NCBI GenBank assembly: GCA_964557575.1
Contig: CAZLBC010000012.1
Coordinates: 1 to 64,000, forward strand
Length of the DNA stretch: 64,000 nt
Source of the DNA: CAZLBC01 sp964557575
GTDB lineage: Bacteria; Planctomycetota; Phycisphaerae; SM23-33
Direction: 5' to 3'
The notes beneath the pieces are model-generated. The model was not told where the DNA came from. It saw only the letters and a program-made list of their open reading frames with translations, and ran no database searches. Made by a program: the position numbers and the translations under genes. Numbering within the stretch: position 1 is the first letter of the stretch; each line of letters begins with the position of its first letter. Shown here one piece after another: positions 8,157 to 17,676 of the stretch.

Positions 8157-10914
8157 CCTGCCACCGGATGATGCCCGCGGAGAATCCCTCCTGCAGGGTA
8201 ACCTCCATCCTGAGTCCATCGGTCTCGACCGGGGTGAACGGCACGATGTTGTACTGGTCGGACCCGACACCGCAGCCGGAGCCGTTCGCGGGTACAACCT
8301 CCTTCCAGCTTCCGCCGTCACGGTAGAGCAGCTTCCATGACACCGGCGGCCGGCAGGTGACCGCATCGTCAAACCAGTAGACCTTGACCGTATCGATCTT
8401 CACGGGATTCCTGAACGATCGCTCGATCCACTCCCCGGTCCCCTTTTTGTCGTACCAGGAAAATCGCCCCATCGATTCGTCGGCCGACGACAGGGGCCTG
8501 CCGGGCCGGTTGAGGCGGGCAAACACCGAGCCGTCGCCCTCGTGGGAAGCTGTATACTCATTGCCTTCGAACGCGGGGTGGCGGTACGGATTCTGCGGGA
8601 CCGCCTGCTGCGGCTCATCTCCTTTCTTTCCGGCCGCGACCGCGGTACCCTTCCCCCCCGATCCGCCCTTGGGATTGACCCGCCAGCGGAGAATACCCGC
8701 GGACCGGTTGTTTTGCAGATCGGCGCGGATCCGTATCGCCGTCGTTTCGATCTCCTCGAAGCGGACCACGTTCAACCGGTCGATTTTCGTCCCGTACGGC
8801 GAACCGGCGAGCGGCCGGACCTCCTTCCACTCGTCCCCCTTCTTGTACAGCAGCTTCCACTGCTTCGGCGGGCGGCAGAAAACGCTCGCGGTGGTGACGG
8901 CGGCCGTCTCGGCAAACCAGTAGACGCCCACCGACGACAGGGCGCGTTTACCGCTGCCCCCGAAGTCCCACTCGATCCACTCGCTGGTGTTGTGACGGTC
9001 CCACCAGGTAAACCGCTTAATCCCCTCGCGATACGAAGCGCCGGGGTCATCGGGCGCGTCCAGTTCGTCGAACGTGTCGCTGCCGCACTTGCAGGAAGCC
9101 AGGAACCGGCCGTCCGGCGAAGCGCGGTTCTTTTCGGGCAGGCGGCGGAACCTGATCTCACGGAGGTTCAGCGCACCGGTGCCCTTGACGGTCAGCGGCC
9201 GGCAGAGGACCCGGCGCTTGCCGGGTGTGTCGATCCGGATCCCGCCCAGCGTGACCGGCTTGAAGTTCGACCACTTTCCGGTGTCAACCGCCACGCCCTC
9301 GATCCGCCGGTCGCCGACCGCAACAAAGTACTCGCTCCCGGGCTTCCCGTTATGCGCGCGGCCCACCGCCTGGACGACGGTAACCTCGTAGAGCCCGGCC
9401 TTCTTGAACAGCACGCCGTCCCACGAGACCGATGTTTTGGTATCCTTCCAGCTCCCGATGCACCGCCGGTCCCCCTGCCGCTCGTGCTTCGCCCCGTTGC
9501 CGTTGATGCTCGCGTCGTCCCAGGTGAGTGTTCCCGTGTCGCCGATTTCAAAAAACACCATGTCGTCCGCGCCGAGGGGCTCGTCGCTGCTCAGGGCGAA
9601 ACTGTCCGCCGACAGGTCCGTCGCCGGGCGGGTGGCGGCGGTCGCGCCCGCCGACGCGCCGGCAGGCTGAACCGGCTCGTAGTAATCCTCCCTGTCGCCG
9701 GCACCCGACCCCATCGCCGCACCGGGAGGCAGCCGGTCCGCAGACGCGGTGTTGTTCCCGCCGTCGCCGTCGCGGCCGCCGCCCGCAAGACCGGCGATCA
9801 ACACGATACTGCCGACCAGCACGAGCAGCCCCGCCCCCGCCCCGGCCGCGAGCAGCAACCTGCGCTTGCGGGCCTTCACATCCGCCGCCGGCACGGCGGT
9901 GGTAATCCCGGTCCGCGCGTGGGGCATCCCCGCGCCGCCGGGGGCCGATCCGCCGAGGGGAGAGGAGATGGCCGTGTCACCGACCACGGCGCTGATTCGC
10001 GCGAGATCGGAACCGGCTATTCGTTCATGCTCGGTTGATATATCGCGGAGCCGTCCCGCCAGTTCCGCGGCGTCGGCGATCCGCTTGTCCGGGTCCTTGT
10101 GCAGGCATGCGCCGATCAGTTCCTTGAGTGAAGGGGGAACATCCGAGCAATACTTTTCGATATCGGGCACCGGGGCATGGAGGTGCTTCAGATACATCTC
10201 CTTCATGCTCTTGGCCCGGTACGTCGGTTTCCCCGCGAGCGCCATCCACAGGATGATGCCGAGCGCGTAGATGTCGGACGCCGGACACGGGTTTTCTCCG
10301 CGGATCACTTCCGGCGAGACGAAGTACGGCGTCCCGACGATCTTGCCCTCGTGGAGATCCGGTCCGCCGCTCATAGCGCGGACGACGCCGAAATCGGCCA
10401 CCTTGCACTGTTTCTCTTTCGACAACATCAGGTTGGCCGGCTTGACATCGCTGTGGATCAATCCGTTTTCGTGCGCGCAGGCGAGTCCCTCGGCGGCCTC
10501 CGCACCCAGCCGGCAGGTCTCGAACACCGACAGTGTTTTCCCCTTTCCCACCAGGTCGTCCAGGGTCCCGCCGGCGACGTACTCCATCGCAATGGCCACC
10601 ACGCCCTTTTTGTGGACCACGTCGTAGACGCTGACCACGTTCGGATGCTGGAGCCTGGCGACGGCCTGGGCCTCGCGGAGAAAGAGTTCCAGCCGGCCGG
10701 ATTCCCGCGCCTGCTGGAAATCCTCCTGGATGACCTTCAGGGCAACCTTGCGCTTCAGGATCACGTCTTCGGCGAGAAACACCCTCCCCATGCCCCCGGC
10801 ACCGAGGTGCTCCTCTATGGTGTAGCGTCCGAGGCGCACCCCGCTCCAGCCGTCCTTCGAGAACAGGGTCGCGGTCAGGTTCTCCGCGGCAGGGTTGTCA
10901 CCGTTCTTTCCCAT
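8140..10914 (-). CDS. transmembrane serine/threonine protein kinase with three ectodomain modules
   Basis: The 924-residue protein has a Hanks-type kinase domain at about residues 31-290: LGAGGMGRVFLAED, KVALKVI (catalytic Lys near 60), GLIHSDVKPANLM and KVADFGVVRA. The catalytic loop reads H-S-D instead of H-R-D, so it is a non-RD kinase. One membrane helix at about 352-377 follows a basic stretch. Outside the membrane come a Ser/Thr/Ala-rich linker, a beta-sandwich with YEVTVVQAVGRAHNGKPG resembling fucosidase-associated modules, then two related discoidin-like modules, each with VYWF...RPP..WKLLYK and ending in GILRW or GIIRW. Such modules are known from GH127-type glycosidases. It probably senses a glycan. 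The start at 10914 is preferred over 10944; a TATATA box lies 12 nt upstream. Confidence 0.85.
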   Translation of the reverse strand: MGKNGDNPAAENLTATLFSKDGWSGVRLGRYTIEEHLGAGGMGRVFLAEDVILKRKVALKVIQEDFQQARESGRLELFLREAQAVARLQHPNVVSVYDVVHKKGVVAIAMEYVAGGTLDDLVGKGKTLSVFETCRLGAEAAEGLACAHENGLIHSDVKPANLMLSKEKQCKVADFGVVRAMSGGPDLHEGKIVGTPYFVSPEVIRGENPCPASDIYALGIILWMALAGKPTYRAKSMKEMYLKHLHAPVPDIEKYCSDVPPSLKELIGACLHKDPDKRIADAAELAGRLRDISTEHERIAGSDLARISAVVGDTAISSPLGGSAPGGAGMPHARTGITTAVPAADVKARKRRLLLAAGAGAGLLVLVGSIVLIAGLAGGGRDGDGGNNTASADRLPPGAAMGSGAGDREDYYEPVQPAGASAGATAATRPATDLSADSFALSSDEPLGADDMVFFEIGDTGTLTWDDASINGNGAKHERQGDRRCIGSWKDTKTSVSWDGVLFKKAGLYEVTVVQAVGRAHNGKPGSEYFVAVGDRRIEGVAVDTGKWSNFKPVTLGGIRIDTPGKRRVLCRPLTVKGTGALNLREIRFRRLPEKNRASPDGRFLASCKCGSDTFDELDAPDDPGASYREGIKRFTWWDRHNTSEWIEWDFGGSGKRALSSVGVYWFAETAAVTTASVFCRPPKQWKLLYKKGDEWKEVRPLAGSPYGTKIDRLNVVRFEEIETTAIRIRADLQNNRSAGILRWRVNPKGGSGGKGTAVAAGKKGDEPQQAVPQNPYRHPAFEGNEYTASHEGDGSVFARLNRPGRPLSSADESMGRFSWYDKKGTGEWIERSFRNPVKIDTVKVYWFDDAVTCRPPVSWKLLYRDGGSWKEVVPANGSGCGVGSDQYNIVPFTPVETDGLRMEVTLQEGFSAGIIRWQVRAAR

Positions 10915-10926
10915 CTCACCGGTAAT

Positions 10927-10955
10927 TATATACGAAGTGCCCACCCCCGACGCAA
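10927..10955 (-). promoter_or_regulatory. sigma70-like promoter of the ectodomain kinase gene
   Basis: Read on the minus strand: TTGCGT (10955-10950), 17 nt, TATATA (10932-10927; an overlapping TATAAT is offset by 2). The -10 ends only 12 nt before ATG 10914, so the transcript would be nearly leaderless. No good Shine-Dalgarno is present, only GGTGAG abutting the ATG. Confidence 0.4.
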
Positions 10956-11063
10956 CCCTCGTGCCGCCCGGCCGGTTTGATCGTCGACAAAATCCTGAAT
11001 TGCGTTACAATGCGATGGGTTGGAAAAACCGCATCGATCTTCCAATCGCAGAGGAGTTTCATT

Positions 11064-13940
11064 ATGAAATACGCCTCGCTCCTGGCGGCATTCATCTGCG
11101 GTATCGCGGGGGCCGGGGCACACACCCCCTTTCCGGTCACGGCCTCCTCGGTACACCCGGGCGACTACAATCCCGCGTATGCATTCGACGGCAACCCGAA
11201 GACCCGCTGGGCAAGCAAGCCGGGTGGTGCGCAGTGGCTGCAGATCGACCTCGGAAAAACCATGCCGGTCAACGACGTGCACATACGCTGGGAACGCGCG
11301 TACGCCGCCGAATACCGCATCGAGGTCTCCGACGACGGAAAACACTGGAAATCCCTCGCCCACAAGAAAAATGCCGCGGGCGGAACGGACCGGTTCGACT
11401 CCCTCGGCGGCAGCGGCAGGTATCTGCGTGTACACTGTATCAAGGCGGGCCCGTATAAACTCTGTTCAATCTGGGAAGTGGACCTGCCCGGCAAAGAAAT
11501 CCGGACGGTGATCGAGGAAGCGGAACGGAAGGCCGCAAAAGAAAGAAGGGCCGCCCTCGCGGGCGTCTTCGAAACATGCGGGATACGGAAGATCGTCTTC
11601 GCCGCACGCGAACCGGGTGTCGACGGCCACTGGTACGCCAACTTCGCCTACTACGCCCCCGACGAGAACCGCGTGTGCTACCGCGCCGGCGGCCGGCTGT
11701 GCACGCTGAACGTGGAGACGGGAAAGACGACGATCCTGGTCGATGACCCGAAGGGATCGGTGCGGGACCCGGCCGTCGGGTACGACGGGAAGACCATCCT
11801 CTTTTCGTGGCGGAAGGCCGGGGAGAAGACCTTTCACCTGCATGCGATCAAGGCCGACGGTTCGAATCTCAGGCAACTGACCGAGGGCATCTACGACGAC
11901 ATCGAGCCCTGCTGGCTCCCCGGCGGCGGGATCATGTTCGTCTCCGGCCGGTGCAAGCGGTGGGTCAACTGCTGGCTCACCCAGGTCGGCGTCCTCTACC
12001 GCTGCGACGCCGACGGCAAGAACATCCGCCAGATTTCGGCCAATATCGAGCACGACAACACGCCCTGGGTCCTGCCCGACGGCAGGATCCTCTACCAGCG
12101 GTGGGAATACGTCGACCGCAGCCAGGTCCACTATCACCACCTCTGGACCGCCAACCCGGACGGCACCGGCCAGATGGTCTACTTCGGCAACATGCACGCC
12201 GGCAACGTCTTCATCGACGCCAAGCCCATCCCGGGCACCGAGAAGGTCCTGATGATCCGGTCTCCCGGCCACGGCCGCCGGGAGCACGCCGGCCACGTCG
12301 CGATCGTCACCGATCGGCACGGCCCCGACGACCTGTCGGCGATGCGGGACGTCTCGAAACAGGGCAACTGCCGGGACCCCTGGCCCCTGACGGAGGATGC
12401 CTTCCTGGTCGCGATCGGCCGCGACCTCCTCCTGATGGACGCCGCGGGCGGGACGGCGAAGGTCTATTCCCTGCCGAAGCAATTCGGCGGCCGCTGCGAA
12501 TTGCACGAGCCCCGCCCGCTGGTCTCCCGGAAACGGGAGCGGGTGATACCCTCCCGGGTCGACCCCTCGTCCGCCACCGGCGAACTGATTCTCATCGACG
12601 CCTACTTCGGCCGGAATATGGACGGCGTCGAGAAGGGCGATATCAAGAAGCTCCTGGTTCTGGAAACCCTGTCGAAACCGATCAATTTCACCGGGGGCAT
12701 GGACCCGATCAGCTACGGCGGCACGTTCACCCTCGAGCGGATAGTGGGCACCGTTCCGGTCGAAAAGGACGGCTCGGCGTACATGAAACTGCCCGCCAAC
12801 CGGGCGCTGTTTTTCGTCGCCCTGGACGAAAACGACCTGTCGGTCAAGCGGATGCAGAGCTTCCTGACGGTCATGCCGGGCGAGGTCACCAGTTGCGTCG
12901 GATGCCACGAGGCCCGCGGGACGAGCACCGGGGCCATGAGAAAGGACCTCGCCAGGCTGGACGCCATGCAGCGGCCGGCCAGCGCGCCGAAGCCCATCGA
13001 GGGCATTCCCGACGTGTTCGATTTCCCCCGGGATATCCAGCCGATCCTCGAGAAGCACTGCGTCAAGTGCCACCGTTGCGAAAAGCGGTGCGGCGGGGTC
13101 ACCCTGACCGGCGACCGGGGCCCGATGTTCTCCCTCAGCTACGCGGCCCTCACGATCAGGAAGCAGGTCGCCGACGGCCGCAACCGCCCGAAAAGCAACT
13201 ATCCCCCGCGGGCGCTGGGAACGGCGGCCAGCCCCCTGATGAAAAAGATCGACGGCAGCCACCACGACGTCACCCTCTCCGCCCGCGAGCGGGACATGAT
13301 CCGCTACTGGATCGAGTCGGCCGCCGCCTACCCCGGGACCTACGCCGCGCTGGGCAACGGGGCGATCGGCGGCTACATCCAGAACCGGCTGGTCAACCGC
13401 GACGAGAAGTGGCCGACCGCCGCCGGTTTCCGGCAGACGGTCGAGAAGCGGTGCCTCGAGTGTCACAAGAAACTGCTGAAGCTCCCCCTGCCCCGCAGCA
13501 TCTCCGACGAAATCGGGCTCTCGTTCTGGCGGCCCGACTGGAACGACAAGCGGCTGCGATTCTCCCGCCACCTGATGTTCAACCTCTCCCGGCCGGAACA
13601 GTCGCTGCTGCTGCTGGCCCCGCTTGCCAAAAAGGCCGGCGGCCTGCAACTGTGCAAACAGTCGCTCAAAAAAGGGGAAGATGCCCCGGCGGTGGTCTTC
13701 GCGGACACCGCCGATCCCGGTTACACGGCGATGCGCTCCCATATCGCGGCCGGCAAGGATCGCCTCGAGGAAATCGGGCGATTCGACATGCCGCATTTCA
13801 AGCCCCCGCCGCAATACATCCGCGAGATGAAGCGCTACGGCGTCCTGAACGCGTCCTTCGATATCGAAACGGACCCCGTCGACTGCTACGAGCTTGACCG
13901 GCAGTACTGGCGGTCGTTGTGGTACCGGCCGACCGAGTAA
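11064..13940 (+). CDS. HzsA-like secreted protein: discoidin domain, beta-propeller, three c-type haem motifs
   Basis: This is a 958-residue exported protein with signal peptide MKYASLLAAFICGIAGAGA. Residues about 25-140 form an F5/8 type C domain (AYAFDGNPKTRW, WLQIDLGK, RYLRVHC). Residues about 165-600 contain TolB/PD40-type propeller blades (IKADGSNLRQLTEG, RCDADGKNIRQIS) and the segment GSAYMKLPANRALFFVALDE, seen in proteins related to hydrazine synthase alpha. Haem-binding CXXCH motifs occur at C611 (CVGCH), C666 (CVKCH) and C797 (CLECH). The first two sit in the arrangement usual for planctomycete cytochrome-like proteins. HzsA-related proteins are far more widespread than anammox, so hydrazine synthesis is not implied. 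The start at 11064 has GAGGAG upstream. Confidence 0.8.
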   Translation: MKYASLLAAFICGIAGAGAHTPFPVTASSVHPGDYNPAYAFDGNPKTRWASKPGGAQWLQIDLGKTMPVNDVHIRWERAYAAEYRIEVSDDGKHWKSLAHKKNAAGGTDRFDSLGGSGRYLRVHCIKAGPYKLCSIWEVDLPGKEIRTVIEEAERKAAKERRAALAGVFETCGIRKIVFAAREPGVDGHWYANFAYYAPDENRVCYRAGGRLCTLNVETGKTTILVDDPKGSVRDPAVGYDGKTILFSWRKAGEKTFHLHAIKADGSNLRQLTEGIYDDIEPCWLPGGGIMFVSGRCKRWVNCWLTQVGVLYRCDADGKNIRQISANIEHDNTPWVLPDGRILYQRWEYVDRSQVHYHHLWTANPDGTGQMVYFGNMHAGNVFIDAKPIPGTEKVLMIRSPGHGRREHAGHVAIVTDRHGPDDLSAMRDVSKQGNCRDPWPLTEDAFLVAIGRDLLLMDAAGGTAKVYSLPKQFGGRCELHEPRPLVSRKRERVIPSRVDPSSATGELILIDAYFGRNMDGVEKGDIKKLLVLETLSKPINFTGGMDPISYGGTFTLERIVGTVPVEKDGSAYMKLPANRALFFVALDENDLSVKRMQSFLTVMPGEVTSCVGCHEARGTSTGAMRKDLARLDAMQRPASAPKPIEGIPDVFDFPRDIQPILEKHCVKCHRCEKRCGGVTLTGDRGPMFSLSYAALTIRKQVADGRNRPKSNYPPRALGTAASPLMKKIDGSHHDVTLSARERDMIRYWIESAAAYPGTYAALGNGAIGGYIQNRLVNRDEKWPTAAGFRQTVEKRCLECHKKLLKLPLPRSISDEIGLSFWRPDWNDKRLRFSRHLMFNLSRPEQSLLLLAPLAKKAGGLQLCKQSLKKGEDAPAVVFADTADPGYTAMRSHIAAGKDRLEEIGRFDMPHFKPPPQYIREMKRYGVLNASFDIETDPVDCYELDRQYWRSLWYRPTE

Positions 13941-14034
13941 TACGCTCTTGCTTCCCCGGCAGCAACCATGTAAGCTCGCGGTCCTGTTTGTACTACCCGT
14001 TTGAGCAAAACTTTTTTATTGCCAGGAGAACACC

Positions 14035-15198
14035 ATGCAGCCATTCGTTTTCTGCAACCCGACAAAGATCGTCTTCGGCGAGGGACGCATCACCGAGATC
14101 GGCACCGAGGCGGCCGCGGTCGGTTCGAAGGCTCTCTTCGTATACGGACAGTCGAGTATCAAGAAAAGCGGCGCCTACGACCGCGTCGTGGCGTCCCTGA
14201 ACAACGCCGGCGTCGCATTCGTCGAGTTCCCCGGGGTCAGGGCGAACCCGGTCCTGTCCCACACCCGCGAGGGAATCGCCCTGGCCCGCGAGTCGGGCGT
14301 CGACTTCATCGTCGCCGTGGGCGGCGGCAGCGTCATCGACGAGGCCAAGGCCATCGCCGCGGGCGTCGTCGCCGACGGCGACGTCTGGGACTTTTACCTC
14401 CAGAAGGCGACACCGACCGGGGCCCTGCCCCTGGTCGCCGCCGTCACGCTCGCGGCCACCGGCACCGAGATGAACGGCGGTACGGTCATTACCAACGAGG
14501 ACGACAGCAAAAAGCTCGGCCTGATCGATCCCCATCTCCATCCGCGGGTGACCGTCATGGACCCCGAACTGACCTGCACGGTCCCCGATTACCACACGGC
14601 GTGCGGCGCTGTCGATGCCATCTCCCACCTCATGGAACCCTACATGACGCACCGCGAGCGGTGGCTGCCGATCAACGAGCGGTACGCCGAAGGACTGATC
14701 GAGACGATCATGGAATCGGCCGAGAACATACTCGCCGACCCGGAACGTAAAGACGGCCGGGCCGAGATGATGTGGGCGGCCACGCTCGCGTGGAACGGCC
14801 TGATGTTCGCCGGCGCGGGCGCGGTCGGCGTGCCGTCGCACATGATCGCCCACCCGCTCAGCGCATTCTTCGACCTCGCCCACGGGGCGACACTCTCGAT
14901 CGTGATGCCGGCCTGGATGGAATGGAATGCCGAACAGGAGCCGGCCCGGACCGCCGGTTTCGCGGCACACGTATTCGGGATCGCCGAAAACGACCCGGCC
15001 GCGGCCGCCGCCGCGGGCATAGCCGCCCTCAGGGACTGGTTCAAGAAGATCGGCGCGCCGACGAGCTTCGCGGACGCGGAGATAGACCCCGGAGAGATAG
15101 AGCGGGTCGTCGAAAACGTCGAGGGCATGAAGGCCCTGTGGGGCTACGACCATTATACCGCGGACACAATCCGCGCGATCCTCGAGCGGTGCGTGTAA
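14035..15198 (+). CDS. iron-containing alcohol dehydrogenase, butanol-dehydrogenase-like
   Basis: The 387-residue cytosolic enzyme belongs to the group III metal-dependent alcohol dehydrogenases and should reduce an aldehyde with NAD(P)H. Visible are FCNPTKIVFGEG at the start, the cofactor loop VAVGGGSVIDEAKAI, TLAATGTEMNGG, and the metal ligands in DAISHLMEPY and GVPSHMIAHPLSAFFDLAHG. The length is normal for the family. AGGAG lies 6-10 nt before the ATG. Immediately downstream and convergent is an AraC-type regulator, with 24 bp between the stops. The physiological substrate is not evident from context. Confidence 0.9.
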   Translation: MQPFVFCNPTKIVFGEGRITEIGTEAAAVGSKALFVYGQSSIKKSGAYDRVVASLNNAGVAFVEFPGVRANPVLSHTREGIALARESGVDFIVAVGGGSVIDEAKAIAAGVVADGDVWDFYLQKATPTGALPLVAAVTLAATGTEMNGGTVITNEDDSKKLGLIDPHLHPRVTVMDPELTCTVPDYHTACGAVDAISHLMEPYMTHRERWLPINERYAEGLIETIMESAENILADPERKDGRAEMMWAATLAWNGLMFAGAGAVGVPSHMIAHPLSAFFDLAHGATLSIVMPAWMEWNAEQEPARTAGFAAHVFGIAENDPAAAAAAGIAALRDWFKKIGAPTSFADAEIDPGEIERVVENVEGMKALWGYDHYTADTIRAILERCV

Positions 15199-15222
15199 CC
15201 GATATATAAAGCACCCCACACC

Positions 15223-16113
15223 TTATTTCGTGAAACTGCTGCGGTACCGGCTGGGCGACTGGCCCACCTTCTTGCGGAACTGGCGGGCAAAGTAGTTGCT
15301 GTCCCTGAACCCGGCCCTGTAGGCCACTTCCGTCACCGGCATATCGGTATTCCTCAGCAGGTGCATCGCCTTCTGTATCCGCAGGAATATCAGGTAGCTG
15401 ACGGGCGTCGTGCCGGTGGCCTCCCTGAATATCCGCAGGAGGTTGTTCTGCGACATGTGCGCGAGCCGGGCCATCTCCGCGAGGCTCCAGAGGCGGGTGA
15501 AGTCGCGCTCGAGTTCGCCGAGGACCATTCCGATGCGGAGCAGAGACTTGCCCTCGGTCGTGCGGGTCCGGGAATACTCCCGGGCCAGAAAGGTCATCAG
15601 TTCCACGAGCATTCCGAGGAGGGCCGCCTCGTATCCGACCGCCCGCCGCTGCCATTCCCGCAGCATGCGTTCGGCGATGGTCTCCGCCCTCACCAGGGAC
15701 TTGGAACCAAGGTGCAGCCGGCTCTCGAAGCGGTGTTTCTTGCGGTAACTCGGTTCGAGGACGAACATGGCGTGGTAGCCGGGGATCTGCTTGAGTTCCT
15801 TGACGGGAAGGCGGATATGCGCGGGGTCGAACATGACGTTGTAGAGTTCTATGTTTTCACGGGCCTTGAAGTAGTGTTCCTCCCTGCCCTTCAGCAGGAA
15901 GACGTCTCCCCCCGACACCGGATAATCCCGACCCTGTATCCACTGCAGGCCGTGCCCGTTCGTGATAATAACCAGCTCGGAGAAATCGTGGTGATGAGGT
16001 TTGTCGGTCAGATCATACTGATGTTGATCTTTTTGTTCCCCCCGTATGGCCCTCACCGTTACGGGAAATCCGGAAGGGCCGAAATAATGTTCTCCTTTTG
16101 CCTCGATACTCAT
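15223..16113 (-). CDS. AraC-family transcriptional regulator with N-terminal cupin
   Basis: The 296-residue protein has an N-terminal cupin sensor (HHHDFSELVIITNGHG, YPVSGGDVFLLKGREEHYF) and a C-terminal pair of helix-turn-helix units (SLAEMARLAHMSQNNLLRIF and VTEVAYRAGFRDSNYFARQF) ending in the family signature GQSPSRYR. The layout is that of RhaS/RhaR-type sugar-responsive regulators. An in-frame extension reaches 16296, but the cupin of relatives begins about 10 residues after the ATG at 16113 and an AGG lies upstream, so 16113 is preferred. It diverges from the Gfo/Idh/MocA gene at 16323. The 209-bp gap probably holds the operator, making that gene its likeliest target. Confidence 0.87.
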   Translation of the reverse strand: MSIEAKGEHYFGPSGFPVTVRAIRGEQKDQHQYDLTDKPHHHDFSELVIITNGHGLQWIQGRDYPVSGGDVFLLKGREEHYFKARENIELYNVMFDPAHIRLPVKELKQIPGYHAMFVLEPSYRKKHRFESRLHLGSKSLVRAETIAERMLREWQRRAVGYEAALLGMLVELMTFLAREYSRTRTTEGKSLLRIGMVLGELERDFTRLWSLAEMARLAHMSQNNLLRIFREATGTTPVSYLIFLRIQKAMHLLRNTDMPVTEVAYRAGFRDSNYFARQFRKKVGQSPSRYRSSFTK

Positions 16114-16322
16114 CGGAAAACCTGCGAAAATGGCATTGTGATATCGTGCTGTAACTTGGTGACAATCTACAGGATTACCGCGGAAGCGTACAGTATAATC
16201 CACCCCCTGTGCTGACATATCTCTTACGGAATCAATGGATGAATACATCGCAATCCGCGGGGTTACCATTTTTTTGTCTAGCGATAATACCTGCAACCTG
16301 CAAAGGATAAGGAGATACGATC

Positions 16323-17627
16323 ATGTCTTTGAACCGTACGTGTAATCGGCGGCGTTTTCTCAAGGCATCCGGCGCCGCGGCCCTGCCCGTCATTGTGCCG
16401 GCGCGCGTGTTCGGCGCGGATGCCCCCTCAAACAAGATCCTGATGGGCGCCATCGGCGTCGGGGGAATGGGTACCGGGGACCTGCGGGGGTTCCTCGGCG
16501 ACAGGCGGGTGCGGATGGTCGCGGTCTGCGACGTGGACACCAAGCACCAGGACCGCGCGAAGGGACTCGTCGACAAGCGGTACGGAAACACGGACTGCAA
16601 GACCTACCCGGACTTCCGGGATCTGCTGGAGAAGCACGCGCCGGACGCGGTGATGACCGCCCTGCCGGACCACTGGCACGCCCTGCCGGCGATCGCGGCG
16701 GCCAAGGCCGGGTGCGACATCCACGGACAGAAACCGTTTGCCCGGAGCATCCGCGAGGGCCGGGCGATGTGCGACGCGGTCCACCGGTATGGGCGGATCT
16801 GGCAGACCGGCAGCCAGCAGCGATCGGGGGGGCAGTTCCGTTTCGCGTGCGAACTGGTGATCAACGGGCGGATCGGCAAGGTCCACCGGATCGAGGTCGG
16901 CCTGCCCACCGGCGGCGGGGGCGGCAGCACCAAGCCCGTCGAGCCGCCCGGGACACTCGACTGGGACTGCTGGCTGGGGCCCGCACCCGAACGCCCCTAC
17001 CAGGGATTCGGCCCTCACTGGAACTGGCGGTGGATCCTCGACTACTCCGGCGGGCAGCTCACGGACTGGTGCGGGCACCATGTCGACATCGCCCACTGGG
17101 GCGTGGGACTGGACCGCACCGGCCCCGTGGAAATCGCGGGTAAAGGCGTCTACCCGAAGACGGGTCTGTACGACGCTCCCACCGAGTACAACTTCACCTG
17201 CACGTACCGCGACGGCGCGGGAATCAACACCGCCCCCGGCGGCGTCGCGATCAACGTCGCCAACAACAAGGTGAATCCCCAGGGCACGAAGTGGATCGGC
17301 ACGGACGGCTGGATATACGTTAAGCGCGGCAAGATCGACGCCGAACCCAAGAGTCTCCTGCGGGAGAAAATCGGGGCCGGCGAGATCAAGCTGTATAACA
17401 GCGGAGGGCACAAGCGGAACTTCATCGACTGCATCATCAGCCGGAAGGAAACGATCTGCCCGGCCGAGGTCGGCCACCGCTCGATCAGCGTCGGCCTGCT
17501 CGGGGAGATCGCGATGCTGACCGGCAGGAAGATCAGGTGGAACCCGGACACCGAGGAGATCATCGACGACCCGGCGGCCGCCGCGCTGCTCGGCAGGCCC
17601 TACCGCGAGCCGTGGAAGCTCTCGTAA
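16323..17627 (+). CDS. Gfo/Idh/MocA family oxidoreductase with TAT signal
   Basis: The 434-residue protein opens with a twin-arginine leader (RRRFLKASGAAALPVIVPA), so it is folded in the cytoplasm with its NAD(P) cofactor and then exported. The Rossmann fold begins MGAIGVGGMGTGD with the acidic end VAVCDVD. The substrate half contains LTDWCGHHVDIAHWG. The motif that normally reads E-K-P after the third strand is here GQKPFARSI, with Gln replacing Glu. PVC genomes carry dozens of such paralogues, thought to oxidise or epimerise sugars, and the exact substrate cannot be read here. AAGGAG lies 9 nt before the ATG. The HEAT-repeat gene starts 49 bp downstream on the same strand. Confidence 0.87.
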   Translation: MSLNRTCNRRRFLKASGAAALPVIVPARVFGADAPSNKILMGAIGVGGMGTGDLRGFLGDRRVRMVAVCDVDTKHQDRAKGLVDKRYGNTDCKTYPDFRDLLEKHAPDAVMTALPDHWHALPAIAAAKAGCDIHGQKPFARSIREGRAMCDAVHRYGRIWQTGSQQRSGGQFRFACELVINGRIGKVHRIEVGLPTGGGGGSTKPVEPPGTLDWDCWLGPAPERPYQGFGPHWNWRWILDYSGGQLTDWCGHHVDIAHWGVGLDRTGPVEIAGKGVYPKTGLYDAPTEYNFTCTYRDGAGINTAPGGVAINVANNKVNPQGTKWIGTDGWIYVKRGKIDAEPKSLLREKIGAGEIKLYNSGGHKRNFIDCIISRKETICPAEVGHRSISVGLLGEIAMLTGRKIRWNPDTEEIIDDPAAAALLGRPYREPWKLS

Positions 17628-17676
17628 TACCGCGGTGCCCGGCAATGAATCGAAACAGCGACGTGGAGAACACACC

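Noticed and set aside
11466..13814. 782-codon open frame antisense to the HzsA-like gene
   Set aside because: GC-rich shadow frame: repetitive Gly/Arg/Asp/Val composition, no motif, and the sense frame has clear domains and haem motifs.
11064..13940. hydrazine synthase and hence an anammox organism
   Set aside because: Only the family resemblance is seen; the other hydrazine synthase subunits and hydrazine dehydrogenase are absent from the window, and HzsA-related proteins occur widely.
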